Assembly (NCBI GenBank): GCA_034422455.1
Contig: DAOUJQ010000023.1
Location: forward strand, 62,001-126,000
Reading direction: 5' to 3'
Source: UBA1127 sp034422455
Lineage (GTDB): Bacteria > Chloroflexota > Dehalococcoidia > Lucifugimonadales > UBA1127
DNA length: 64,000 bases
Part shown: one piece after another, positions 25,670 through 34,145 of the stretch
How positions within the stretch are numbered: the first letter of the stretch is position 1
Layout: each line of letters opens with the position of its first letter
Position numbers and translations under genes: made by a program
The notes under the pieces: model-generated
What the model saw: only the letters and a program-made list of their open reading frames with translations
What the model was told of the DNA's origin: nothing
The model's database searches: none

Positions 25670-25975
25670 GTGCCAGGCTTCTACTTCGAGCGGGAGGTCC
25701 GCACCGAGCGCTCCGAGTGCTACACCATCCTCGAGGACGACCAGCCCATCGGCCGCGTCGACCTGCACTTCACCCCCGCCGTCGTGCACGCCAGCCTGTT
25801 CGTGGCCGAGAGCCTGACGCAGGAGCACATCCAGGAGCTGGTGGAGACGGTGGACGAGGAGCTCGTCGACGTGCTGGGCGTGACCCGCGACGACTACATC
25901 GTCCACGTGCACCAGGGCGTCGACCTCGGCGTCTTCACCGTCCCGGAGTTCGATGAGGAAGAGCAGGGCGCGTAA
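25670..25975 (+). CDS. Conserved hypothetical protein, small, acidic
   Basis: I do not recognise this 101-residue protein. It has no signal peptide or membrane helix, and seems an alpha/beta fold: FYFEREVRTERSECYTILED, then IGRVDLHFTPAVVHASLFVA, and an acidic end (EFDEEEQGA). The GTG at 25670 is chosen because AAGGAGG lies six bases before it; a GTG at 25616 would run into the repeat region. It is 44 bp ahead of the SDR gene and may be transcribed with it. Confidence 0.6.
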   Translation: MPGFYFEREVRTERSECYTILEDDQPIGRVDLHFTPAVVHASLFVAESLTQEHIQELVETVDEELVDVLGVTRDDYIVHVHQGVDLGVFTVPEFDEEEQGA

Positions 25976-26019
25976 CGCCGCACCCCGCAACCACCGCAAA
26001 ACCACGTTAGGGGAGACCT

Positions 26020-26808
26020 ATGAGCATTCCCGAGTTCAGCCTGGAGGGCAAGAAGGCCATCGTCATCGCGGGCAGCCGCGGCATCGGCAAGGGCATCGCG
26101 CTGGCGCTGGCGGAGGCCGGCGCGGACGTCGCCGTGACGGGTCTCACGGACACCTACGCCGGTGAGACGGCGCAGCGCATCCGCGACATGGGCCGCCACT
26201 CCGTCGCGCTCAGCGTCGACGCCACCCACGCCGAGGACATGGACTTCCTCGCCGGCCAGGCCATCCACGACATGGGCCACCTGGACATCGTGGTGAACGC
26301 CGCGGGCGACTCCATCCGCAAGCCCGTCACCGCCCTGCCCGGGGTGGAGGGCGACGGCATGACGTCCCAGGAGTGGCACGACATCGTCAACATCAACCTC
26401 ACGGAGGCCTTCGAGGGCTGCCGCGTCTTCGGCCCGCACCTGCTGCAGCGCGGCGAGGGCGTCGTGCTCAACGTGTCGTCCTTCGCGGCGCTGCGGCCCG
26501 CAGCCAACATGTCGGCCTACGCGGCGGGCAAGGCGGCGCTCACGCGATTCACGGAGAGCGTCGCGCTGGAGTGGGCGCCCTACGGCGTGCGTGTCAACGC
26601 CATCGCGCCCGGACAGTTCCCGGACATCGACTACATGACGGCGGAGGAGCTGGCCGAGCGGGACCAGCGGTCCGCCGCGCGCATCCCGTTGGGCCGTGTC
26701 GGCCGCCTGCGCGAGGTCGGTCTCATGGCCGTTTACCTGGCGTCGCCCGCCGCGGCCTACGTCACGGGCCAGACCTTCTACATCGACGGCGGCATGGTGC
26801 TGCGGTAG
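26020..26808 (+). CDS. Short-chain dehydrogenase/reductase
   Basis: A 262-residue classical SDR using NAD(P)H. Cofactor motif AGSRGIGKG (17-25), NAAG (93-96), catalytic Ser153/154, Tyr167 and Lys171 (YAAGK), and the C-terminal YVTGQTFYIDGGM. Acid-alcohol or ketone substrates cannot be assigned; the nearby LigB-like, Rieske and HpaB-like genes suggest a catabolic step on aromatic or terpenoid-type compounds. GGGGAGA precedes the ATG. Confidence 0.88.
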   Translation: MSIPEFSLEGKKAIVIAGSRGIGKGIALALAEAGADVAVTGLTDTYAGETAQRIRDMGRHSVALSVDATHAEDMDFLAGQAIHDMGHLDIVVNAAGDSIRKPVTALPGVEGDGMTSQEWHDIVNINLTEAFEGCRVFGPHLLQRGEGVVLNVSSFAALRPAANMSAYAAGKAALTRFTESVALEWAPYGVRVNAIAPGQFPDIDYMTAEELAERDQRSAARIPLGRVGRLREVGLMAVYLASPAAAYVTGQTFYIDGGMVLR

Positions 26809-26886
26809 TCGACTGCAAGGGTTGTCGCGCCGGGGCCGTGGATGGTATAAGGTGCGGCGGACAGTCAACCGGCGAGTGAGGTGAGC

Positions 26887-27333
26887 ATGCAGTACGTCAG
26901 ATACTTGGCGGCCTTTGTGGTGTACGCGGTGGTGGACGTGGTGTGGAACATCTCGCCCATTGCGCGGAGCATGTACGAGAACCTGCACGAGGCGAGCGGC
27001 AGCGACAAGATCCTCGACACCTTCGGCAAGCAGATGGACACGTGGGGCGGCGGCGAGATGCTGGCGCTGCTCGCCTTTTTCGCGCTGATTGCCCTTGCGA
27101 ACAGCTATCTGGCGATTGAGCCGGCGGTGAAGGAAGGCAACCTGCGCAAGGCGATGCAGAACAGCTTTGTGCTGGGCTGCGCGGCGTACGCCACCTACAT
27201 CGCGCCGATCTTTGTGACGTTTTCCGGCTGGCCGGGGGCGCTGGTGCCCATCGACATCCTCATTGGCGGGCTGCTGAGCCTGATAACCTCGACGACTGTG
27301 ACGTACGTGACGCTTCGCCGGAGCAGGGCCTAG
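26887..27333 (+). CDS. DUF2177-like four-helix membrane protein
   Basis: A 148-residue integral membrane protein with four hydrophobic segments (about 4-22, 57-80, 95-115, 122-142). The N-terminal YLAAFVVYAVVDVVWN and the central ALIALANSYLAIEPAVKEGN match the general pattern of DUF2177 proteins, whose function is unknown. GTG 26881 is an alternative start. It lies between the SDR and the LigB-like gene in the same direction. Confidence 0.65.
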   Translation: MQYVRYLAAFVVYAVVDVVWNISPIARSMYENLHEASGSDKILDTFGKQMDTWGGGEMLALLAFFALIALANSYLAIEPAVKEGNLRKAMQNSFVLGCAAYATYIAPIFVTFSGWPGALVPIDILIGGLLSLITSTTVTYVTLRRSRA

Positions 27334-27369
27334 CGTCTCGCGCGACCGCGCACGGAAAGGGTGTGTGCC

Positions 27370-28356
27370 ATGGCGGACGTGGTCCTGGCCATCGCGACGA
27401 GCCGGAGTCCGATGACGTCGTTGCCGCCGGAGATGTGGCCGGCGCTCGGCGAGCGCGACAAGCGCAGCACCCGCATCAAGGACCGCTACGGGAACCCCAC
27501 CAACTACGAGGAGTTGCTGCCCAAGGCTCCGGCCAACGTCGCGGAGCACCTGACGCCCGAGGAGATGGCCCGCAAGCACGCCCTCGTGCAGCAGCACATC
27601 CAGACCCTCGTGGACAGCATGGCCGAGGCGCGTCCCGACGTCGTCGTCATGATGGGCGACGACGAGGACGAGAACATCTTCGGCGACAACCGTCCGGCCA
27701 TCATGATCTACTGGGCCGACTCCTACCACCTCATCCCCCGCAAGGTGCCGGAGGGCGCCGACGAGATGACGCGGACGATGGCCGAGGCGTGGGGCAAAGA
27801 GGAGGGCGACCACGCCACGGCGGGCGCGCTCGGCCTGCACCTCGTCGAGCGGCTCATCGAGATGGAGTTCGACGTGGCGTCGGCGGAGGTGCAGCCGGAG
27901 GGCCAGGGGATGGCCCACGGATTCGGCTACCTCATCGACCGTTTGACCCCGCCGGGCCAGTCCGTCCCCTTCGTGCCCGTCATCCTGAACGTGCACACGC
28001 CGCCCAACCAGCCGACGCCCAAGCGGTTGTACGACTTCGGGAAGGCTGTGCGGAATGCGCTGCTTTCGTGGCCCGGCAACGAGCGCGTTGCCGTCGTCGC
28101 GACGGGCGGGCTGAGCGTCGGCATCGTCGACGAGGAGCTGGACCGGCTGGCGCTCGCGGGCATGGCGGAGCGGGATATGGACAAGCTGGCCGCGCTGCCG
28201 CGCACGTGGATGCAGGGCTCGCAGGGCGAGGTGCTCTGCTGGATCGCCGCCGCAGGCGCCGCCGACCACCTGGAGATGGAGTTGCTGGACTACTTGCCGG
28301 GCTACCGCTCGCCGGCGGGGACCGGCTGCGGCCTCGCCTTCGCGCGCTGGCGGTAA
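27370..28356 (+). CDS. LigB-family (class III extradiol dioxygenase-like) protein
   Basis: A 328-residue protein of the LigB superfamily, which normally uses Fe(II) to open catechol-type rings. Signatures include the N-terminal VVLAIATSRSPM, VVVMMGDDEDENIF, VPVILNVHTPPNQPT and the C-terminal VAVVATGGLSVGIVDEELDR. In LigAB the iron is held by an N-terminal His (His12), a second His and a Glu. Position 12 is Arg here (SRSP, not SHSP), and the G-D-D-E-D-E segment has no His, so iron binding may differ or be lost. Neighbours are a Rieske oxygenase and an SDR. Confidence 0.78.
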   Translation: MADVVLAIATSRSPMTSLPPEMWPALGERDKRSTRIKDRYGNPTNYEELLPKAPANVAEHLTPEEMARKHALVQQHIQTLVDSMAEARPDVVVMMGDDEDENIFGDNRPAIMIYWADSYHLIPRKVPEGADEMTRTMAEAWGKEEGDHATAGALGLHLVERLIEMEFDVASAEVQPEGQGMAHGFGYLIDRLTPPGQSVPFVPVILNVHTPPNQPTPKRLYDFGKAVRNALLSWPGNERVAVVATGGLSVGIVDEELDRLALAGMAERDMDKLAALPRTWMQGSQGEVLCWIAAAGAADHLEMELLDYLPGYRSPAGTGCGLAFARWR

Positions 28357-28427
28357 ACACGCCCGGGCGCATGCCCTGAGAATATGAGGAAGCGCCCGCT
28401 CTGGACCGGGCAGCAGGGGGAAAAGAA

Positions 28428-29696
28428 ATGCTGAACGCGCAGGACAACGAGCTGCTCTGCCGGGTAGGCCCCGGCACGCCGATGGGCGAGTTGCTGCGGC
28501 GATTCTGGGTGCCCGTCCTGCAGTCCGAGGACCTGCCGGGGCCGGACTCCGACCCGCGCGAGGTACGGGTCTTCGGTGAGGACTACGTCGCCTTCCGCGA
28601 CACCGACGGGGTAATCGGCATCCTGGAGGCGCTCTGTCCCCACCGCCGCGCACCGCTCTTCTACGGCCGCAACGAGGAGTGCGGCCTGCGGTGCATCTAC
28701 CACGGCTGGAAGTTCGACGCAGCGGGCAACTGCGTTGACATGCCCTCCGAGCCGGCCCAGTACGAGTTCGCGAAGAAGGTGAGGCCCATCGGCGTCGCGA
28801 CGGAGGAGTGGGGAGGCGTCATCTGGGGCTACTTCGGCCCGGCAGACAAGAAACCGGAGCTGCCGCAGGTCGAGTGGTTCCGCGTGCCGCCCTCGCACCG
28901 CTACATCGTGCGGTACAACCAGGAGTGCAACTTCGTGCAGGCCACGGAGGGCGACATCGACTCCAGCCACATCGGCTTCCTGCACCGGGACCTCGGCTGG
29001 GGGATGCAGCAGGTGAGCGGCGAGTACAAGTACTGGCTGTCGGACAAGTCGCCGCGGTGGATCATCCGCCCCACGGAGTACGGCATCATGCTGGCCACCC
29101 AGCGCAACGCCGAGGAGGACACGCACTACTGGCGCATCAACCAGTGGCTCATGCCCTTCTACACGATGATCGCCATGCAGGTGGACCAGCGGCGGGGCCA
29201 CGGCCACATGTGGGTGCCCGTCGACGACGAGCACACCGACGTCTGGTGCGTGACGTGGTCGCCGGTGGAGCCGCTAACGGAGGAGGAGAACTACGGCATC
29301 CTCTCCGGCCCGAGCCCGCACATCTCCAGCCTCGACCCGGTGACGGGCAAGCTGAAGGCGACGAGGGCCAACCACTTCCTGCAGGACCGGACGCTGCAGC
29401 GCACGAGCTCGTTCACGGGCATCGTCGGCACGCGGGAGCAGGACACGGCGGTCGTCGAGGGCATGGGCGCCATCGCGGACCGCACCAGGGAGCACCTCGG
29501 CACCAGCGACAGCGCCATCATCGCCATGCGCCGCTATCTGCTCAACTCCGCCAAGGCCTTCATGGGGGGTAAGGAGCCGGAGCAACCCTACAACGGCGAC
29601 ATGTACCAGGTGCGGGCATGGTCGTACATCCTGCCCCGCGACGCGGACTTCCTCGAGGACGAGAAGGTCAAGGAGCTCATGACCGCGATGGCCTAG
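28428..29696 (+). CDS. Rieske non-heme iron oxygenase, alpha subunit
   Basis: A 422-residue oxygenase component similar to phthalate-type dioxygenases. The Rieske [2Fe-2S] ligands are Cys70/His72 (CPHRRAP) and Cys89/His92 (CIYHGWK). The mononuclear iron site is seen in EGDIDSSHIGFLHRD (D-x2-H-x4-H). It hydroxylates or demethylates an aromatic or cyclic substrate using electrons from a reductase, which is not encoded nearby. GGGGGAAAAG precedes the ATG. The substrate is unknown; residues 320-420 resemble the long C-terminal domain of this subgroup. Confidence 0.92.
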   Translation: MLNAQDNELLCRVGPGTPMGELLRRFWVPVLQSEDLPGPDSDPREVRVFGEDYVAFRDTDGVIGILEALCPHRRAPLFYGRNEECGLRCIYHGWKFDAAGNCVDMPSEPAQYEFAKKVRPIGVATEEWGGVIWGYFGPADKKPELPQVEWFRVPPSHRYIVRYNQECNFVQATEGDIDSSHIGFLHRDLGWGMQQVSGEYKYWLSDKSPRWIIRPTEYGIMLATQRNAEEDTHYWRINQWLMPFYTMIAMQVDQRRGHGHMWVPVDDEHTDVWCVTWSPVEPLTEEENYGILSGPSPHISSLDPVTGKLKATRANHFLQDRTLQRTSSFTGIVGTREQDTAVVEGMGAIADRTREHLGTSDSAIIAMRRYLLNSAKAFMGGKEPEQPYNGDMYQVRAWSYILPRDADFLEDEKVKELMTAMA

Positions 29697-29737
29697 CGAG
29701 CGTCATCGCACGGGCAGCACGGCGGGCCGCGCGCCCC

Positions 29738-30184
29738 CTACCCCGTCCGGACCGCGCCTTCCACCTCCGGCTGCCACTCCATGTAGTGGGGGCCGTCGGG
29801 GCCGCGCCACTCGCGCAGCTCGATGGCCAGCCCGCTGGGGTCCGTGACGACGGCGGTGACGCCGTAGAAGGAGAAGCCCGGCCGCGGCTGCGTCGTGACC
29901 TCGACGCCCTTCGCCTCCAGGTCGGCGATGACGGCGTCGACGTCCGTCACGGTGAGGGCCAGCGGCCGCTGCGCCGTGCCGACGACCTTGTCGACGCCCG
30001 GCGGCGGGGGCAGCAGCTCCAGCAGGATGTCGCCCAGGCCGACGTAGGCCAGCTCGCGGCGGTTGTCCTCGGGGCCGAACTCCACCCGGCGCAGGAAGTG
30101 GAAGCCCAGCACGTTGGTGTAGAAGTCGATGCTCTTGTCCATGTCGAACGTCGTGACGTGGACGTGGTCGATGCCCGTGATCAT
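29738..30184 (-). CDS. VOC-family (glyoxalase/extradiol-like) protein
   Basis: A 148-residue protein with one pair of beta-alpha-beta-beta-beta modules. DHVHVTTFDMDKSIDFYTNV opens the first module, LLELLPPPPGVDK ends it, and DPSGLAIELREW closes the second. Metal ligands would be His in the first strand, a middle His/Glu and the final Glu (IELRE). It could be a lyase, isomerase or ring-cleavage enzyme for the neighbouring oxygenase products. GGAGGT precedes the ATG. Confidence 0.85.
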   Translation of the reverse strand: MITGIDHVHVTTFDMDKSIDFYTNVLGFHFLRRVEFGPEDNRRELAYVGLGDILLELLPPPPGVDKVVGTAQRPLALTVTDVDAVIADLEAKGVEVTTQPRPGFSFYGVTAVVTDPSGLAIELREWRGPDGPHYMEWQPEVEGAVRTG

Positions 30185-30245
30185 GGAGACCTCCTCAGTG
30201 CGGCGATGGCGTGATCATACACGAACCGCGGGTGAAAGTGATTGA

Positions 30246-31496
30246 TCACGGGCTATCTCCGATCGCTGTCACAAAGCGGATGTCCGGCGGTGAGGATTGC
30301 CCGTGCTCGTCCGATCCCCAGCAAACCGGCGTGCCGTCCACCCGGAGGGCACATGTATGATTCATGCCGCTGCTGATAGCCACGAACCGCTCATCCTTGG
30401 GCGGAGAGGCTTGGCCAAAATTATTCCAGCCCCAATGCCAACCCCAGCATACGGGAGAACCATCAAAGTGAAGGGCGCAGGAGTGCCTTGCACCACTGCT
30501 GATCGCCGCAAATCGCTCACCTGCAAACGTTGAGGGTTGCCATGAGAAACCGCTTCCCCAACAAATTGGAGAGCCATCCCGTTTGAGGCCGCACGTATGC
30601 CCTCCACCGCTGCTGATGACCCTCAAATTCAACCCTGCAGGCGGCAGGTCCGGGCTCTTTCCACCAGGTGCCCGCGCTCGGCGGTCCGGGCATAGGGGGT
30701 TATCTGCATCCCATTCGGATGGGCCACACTGGACCAGCCTTTCGGAATCCCGACAGTTGAGGAAATTTTCCATTTCTTTCCATGTGGACTGGTCCTGAAT
30801 AGGAAAGAGATCCCTGCACTCAGCCATCAAGTCGGCCTCGTCACGATAGTACCAATCACTTGCGCTCCAGCAGATGGGCGAGCCATTGGGTCGAAGCGCA
30901 CAGGTGTGGTTCGAGCCGCTGCTCACGGCCATGTATCGCACTCCCTCGAATGGAGAAGCCTGACCGGAAAAGTTGCTTCCCCAGCACACGGCCTCACCAC
31001 CACGGCGAAGCGCGCACGTGTGGTCTGAACCGCTCCCGCTGCTTATGGTCACGAACCTCTCATCCCCGTCCGGTATGTCGCGCTCCACCGGCTTGGCACG
31101 CGGCAACGGTGGAGTCGATGTCAACGTAACCTCATAGGGACGGGGCAGGTCATTGCGGCGAAAATACGAACCCCAACACTGCCATGAATCGTTCTCAAAT
31201 AGTCCGCAAGCATGCGTAAGGCCGCTGGTGATTGCCTTGAGACGAAGGCCGTCAGTCATTGCTCCCGATGATTGTCCGAAGTTGTCTCGACCCCAGCACA
31301 CGGGTGTACCGTCGAGGGCAATCGCGCAGGTGTGTTGCCCGCCGGCGCTGATGGTAATAGCGATAGGCTGGATTAGCTCAGGCGCAACGTCGGGCGGCTC
31401 TTCTCCGCACGCCACGAGCACTACTACGCCAAGGAGCACAGCTAGACCAACCAATGGCCTGTGGCCACGCGACTCACGTTTCACCATCGCTTTCAT
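30246..31496 (-). CDS. Lipoprotein with RCC1-like beta-propeller repeats
   Basis: A 416-residue exported lipoprotein. The signal peptide ends in the lipobox LVAC (Cys30). At least six repeats share the pattern SSG-x2-H-T-C-A-L-x-G-x-P-V-C-W-G, each with two cysteines, typical of RCC1_2-type propellers found in Chloroflexota and Myxococcota secreted proteins. One repeat (about residues 205-285) carries a Cys-rich insertion of about 80 residues. ATG at 31496 or 31487. The role is unknown; probably binding at the cell surface. Composition is lower in GC than the flanking genes. Confidence 0.8.
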   Translation of the reverse strand: MKAMVKRESRGHRPLVGLAVLLGVVVLVACGEEPPDVAPELIQPIAITISAGGQHTCAIALDGTPVCWGRDNFGQSSGAMTDGLRLKAITSGLTHACGLFENDSWQCWGSYFRRNDLPRPYEVTLTSTPPLPRAKPVERDIPDGDERFVTISSGSGSDHTCALRRGGEAVCWGSNFSGQASPFEGVRYMAVSSGSNHTCALRPNGSPICWSASDWYYRDEADLMAECRDLFPIQDQSTWKEMENFLNCRDSERLVQCGPSEWDADNPLCPDRRARAPGGKSPDLPPAGLNLRVISSGGGHTCGLKRDGSPICWGSGFSWQPSTFAGERFAAISSGARHSCALHFDGSPVCWGWHWGWNNFGQASPPKDERFVAISSGMNHTCALRVDGTPVCWGSDEHGQSSPPDIRFVTAIGDSP

Positions 31497-31527
31497 CTGC
31501 GTTTGTATGATGGGGAAGTCCGGACGC

Positions 31528-31553
31528 CCGTTCGCCCTGAGCCCGTCGAAGGG
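31528..31553 (-). repeat. Dispersed repeat family R1, copy 3
   Basis: CCGTTCGCCCTGAGCCCGTC followed by GAAGGG, between the RCC1-like lipoprotein and the HpaB-like gene. Confidence 0.75.
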
Positions 31554-31576
31554 GCCCCAGAAACGGCCTCGCCGCC

Positions 31577-33097
31577 CTACATCGGCCGCGACAGTAGCTC
31601 GTTGATGCGGTCGACGACCTGGCCGCGCTGGTAGCGCAGGTAGAGGTTGGAGCGGTTGCGCGTCACGTCGCCGCGGTGCCAGTACTCGTAGATCTCCTGC
31701 CGGGTGGCGAAGGACGTCATGCACAGGTCGTAGGCCAGCCGGAAGAGCCGGACGCGCTCGGGCGTCTCCAGGCCGTTGCCGGGGAGCAGCTTGTCCAGGT
31801 ACGGGCGGATCTCCTCGTTGGCCAGGTCGCGCTCGCTGGGCTGCGAGACCAGCTCCATGCCGCCGATGATCTGCAGCACGTCCAGCACGCGCTTGGAGAT
31901 GTGGGCGGCGAAGATGCCCAGGGAGAAGCCGTCGCCGGGCACCATAACGTCGCCGTCGCTCAGGCGGGCGTCGGCGTCCATCCCGCGGATGGCCAGCCGC
32001 ACCATCTCCGCGTAGGAGATGATCTCGCCCATCAGGTCCCGGACGCCGCGGATCTCGTCGATCTCGTTGACCTTGGCCAGCATGGTGATCGTGGCGATGA
32101 ACGTCCGCAGGCGCTCGTAGAACCGGATGTTGCTGCTGTAGCCGCCGAAGGTATTGATGCGGCCCAGCAGCCGGACGGCGGCCTCGCTGCTGTAGAGCAT
32201 GACCACGTGGTCCCACGGCACCAGGACGTCGTTGAAGAACATCATGGCGTCCTGCTCGTCGAAGCGGACGCCGAAGGGGTGCCCGTAGCTGCCGGGGAAG
32301 ACCGACATCGGTTCCCGGCACACCGTGACGAGTCCCGGCGTGTTCATGGGGATGGAGAACCACTGGGCAAACCGGGCGTCGGCGCGGTTGGAGAAGGTGG
32401 CGGAAAGGTAGACGAGGCACTCGTTGGCGAGCGGCGCCAGCGTGGCGAGCTGCTTTGCGCCCCGCAGCACGATGCCGTCCCGCGTCTCCTTGACGACGTG
32501 GAGCGCCGTGGCCTCGTCGTCGTCCGGGTTCTCCATGACGTAGCCGCCCACGCCGGTCCACGGGTTGTTGGGCGAAATGTTCTCGCCCATGGTCGGGCTG
32601 CGGCGGTCCACCTGCGGGTCGCCGATGGCGTGGGTCATCGCGATGTCGTTCTCCGCCGCCCAGCGGTGGAAGCGCTCGGCGTTGCCGGCCAGCTTCGGCG
32701 TGTACTTGTCGAGCTCGTGGCGGGCGTCGTACCAGCCGCAGACGATGGAGGAGCAGAAGTCCGGCGTGCGGCCCAGTTGCCCGAAGCTCTCCTGCATCCA
32801 TATCTCGGAGTTGCGCTTGCGGGCCATCAGCTCCTCGTAGGTGCGCGGCAGGCTGTAGGAGTAGCTGATGCGGTTGCCCGTCTCGGGCGACTCGAAGGTC
32901 ATCAGGTCGCGGTACTCGTCCGTGTACTGCAGGTCGTAGATGCGGGCCATCTCACGGACCATGCCGGAGAAGGCCGGGTGTGTCGTGACGTCGTCGACGC
33001 GCACCCCGTCCAGCCACACCTCGCGGCCGTCGCGCAGGCTCTGGATGTAGCGTTCTCCGGTCAGCGCGCCCTTGGCGCCGGTGATGTCAATGGACAA
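31577..33097 (-). CDS. 4-hydroxyphenylacetate 3-monooxygenase-like oxygenase (HpaB family)
   Basis: A 506-residue FADH2-dependent oxygenase of the HpaB/acyl-CoA-dehydrogenase-like fold. GERYIQSLRDGREVWLDG, MTHAIGDPQVDRRSP and NNPWTGVGG match the family; the long helical C-terminal domain follows. It ortho-hydroxylates phenols using reduced flavin supplied by a separate reductase. The HpaC-like gene 49 bp upstream fits that role. The actual phenol is unknown; some HpaB-family members act on chlorophenols or are 4-hydroxybutyryl-CoA dehydratases, but those have Fe-S cysteines not seen here. Confidence 0.88.
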   Translation of the reverse strand: MSIDITGAKGALTGERYIQSLRDGREVWLDGVRVDDVTTHPAFSGMVREMARIYDLQYTDEYRDLMTFESPETGNRISYSYSLPRTYEELMARKRNSEIWMQESFGQLGRTPDFCSSIVCGWYDARHELDKYTPKLAGNAERFHRWAAENDIAMTHAIGDPQVDRRSPTMGENISPNNPWTGVGGYVMENPDDDEATALHVVKETRDGIVLRGAKQLATLAPLANECLVYLSATFSNRADARFAQWFSIPMNTPGLVTVCREPMSVFPGSYGHPFGVRFDEQDAMMFFNDVLVPWDHVVMLYSSEAAVRLLGRINTFGGYSSNIRFYERLRTFIATITMLAKVNEIDEIRGVRDLMGEIISYAEMVRLAIRGMDADARLSDGDVMVPGDGFSLGIFAAHISKRVLDVLQIIGGMELVSQPSERDLANEEIRPYLDKLLPGNGLETPERVRLFRLAYDLCMTSFATRQEIYEYWHRGDVTRNRSNLYLRYQRGQVVDRINELLSRPM

Positions 33098-33146
33098 TGT
33101 TCCATTACTCCTTTGGGTGCGCGTGCCGGTGGGGGCTCTCGCCAGC

Positions 33147-33647
33147 CTAGCCGCCGTTCCAGTCCCGGATGCCGCGGAAGGCGCCCTTGTAGTACATCAG
33201 CGGCTCGCCCTCGTCCGACTCGGCGGCCACGACGTCGCCCACGAAGATGACGTGGTCGCCGCACTCGAAGGCGTGGGCGACGGTGCAGTCGAAGTGGGCC
33301 AGCGAGCCCGCGAAGATGGGGGCGCCGGTGACGCTGGTCATGCACTCGAACTGCGGGAACGTGCCCTCCTGAATCTCGAGGCCGCGCGTCGCGAAGTGGG
33401 AGGCCACTTCCTTCTGTGTCTCCCGCAGGATGCTGACGGCAAAGACGTTCGACTGCTCGATCATCGCCTGCACGCGGCTGCCCGTGCGCAGCGACACCAT
33501 GATCTGCCGGGGGTCCAGGGACACCGACGCGAAGGCGGAGACGGTCATGCCATGCACCCTGCCGTCCTGGTTGGTGGTCACGACGGTCACGCCGGAACCG
33601 AAGCTGCCCGCGGCGCCCTTGAAGGCATTTTCGTCGACGATAGGCAT
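33147..33647 (-). CDS. Flavin reductase (HpaC-like)
   Basis: A 166-residue flavin:NAD(P)H reductase domain protein. GSFGSGVTVVTTNQDGRVHG, MTVSAFASVSLDPRQIMVSL and the C-terminal GDHVIFVGDVVAAE are family signatures for FMN/FAD binding. It probably supplies FADH2 to the HpaB-like oxygenase downstream in the same operon. The ATG at 33647 has a GGAGATG site nearby. Confidence 0.88.
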   Translation of the reverse strand: MPIVDENAFKGAAGSFGSGVTVVTTNQDGRVHGMTVSAFASVSLDPRQIMVSLRTGSRVQAMIEQSNVFAVSILRETQKEVASHFATRGLEIQEGTFPQFECMTSVTGAPIFAGSLAHFDCTVAHAFECGDHVIFVGDVVAAESDEGEPLMYYKGAFRGIRDWNGG

Positions 33648-33794
33648 ACGGCATCTCCGAGCGGAATCTCATGTATTGCCGGGGCCATAGGATACAAAAG
33701 GAGGACGATGTCGGCAAGGCGATGGGGGCGAGGGGAGTTCCCGTGGGTTGTCCTGTTTATCGTCGACGAGGCCCAGCGCGGACACCGCGCCCAG

Positions 33795-34084
33795 GCGAAC
33801 CGCTTCCCGGCCCTTCAACGCTGCGACGCGTATTCGATTTTTATTCGCTTTGTACGGGCCGTGGCACGTTGCAGCTACAAAGCCAATATTGCCCCGGGGG
33901 AAACGAATCCCTGCCGTGGCGCGTCGAAGCGCAGGCGGACGCGTCCGCAAGCGATAACGCCACGATGGGATCATGGCCGCAGTGATCCCGCTCATGCGAT
34001 TGGAGTCCATGGCAGCGTCTTCCATGACGCCAAGGTAGCGGAGGACGCCGCGCGCGGGCAACGGGGCGGTGTCAGGGGGTGAGG
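33795..34084 (-). repeat. Dispersed element 'C' (three-copy family), minus orientation
   Basis: Fills most of the 498-bp gap between the flavin reductase and cysteine synthase genes; nothing else is seen there. Read on the minus strand it begins CCCCCTGACACCGCCCCGTT and, about 165 bp on, has GGGATTCGTTTC, TTTGTAGCTGCAACGTGCCA and TACAAAGCG, in the same order and spacing as the element at 40443-40735. The outer inverted repeat is more decayed than in element A. The shared frame reads IGFVAATCHGPYKANKN. An ORF of 130 codons on the minus strand (33669-34061) covers it but has no recognised domain. Confidence 0.65.
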
Positions 34085-34145
34085 AAGACGGAGCGGAGAG
34101 GCTGAGAACGACGCCGGAGGCGCGGGGCGGCCCAGCGGCCCCGGC

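Noticed and set aside
25894..28653. A minus-strand frame of over 900 codons across the SDR, LigB and Rieske genes
   Set aside because: It is antisense to clearly homologous genes and made of Arg/His/Gly-rich low-complexity residues, typical of mirror frames in high-GC DNA.
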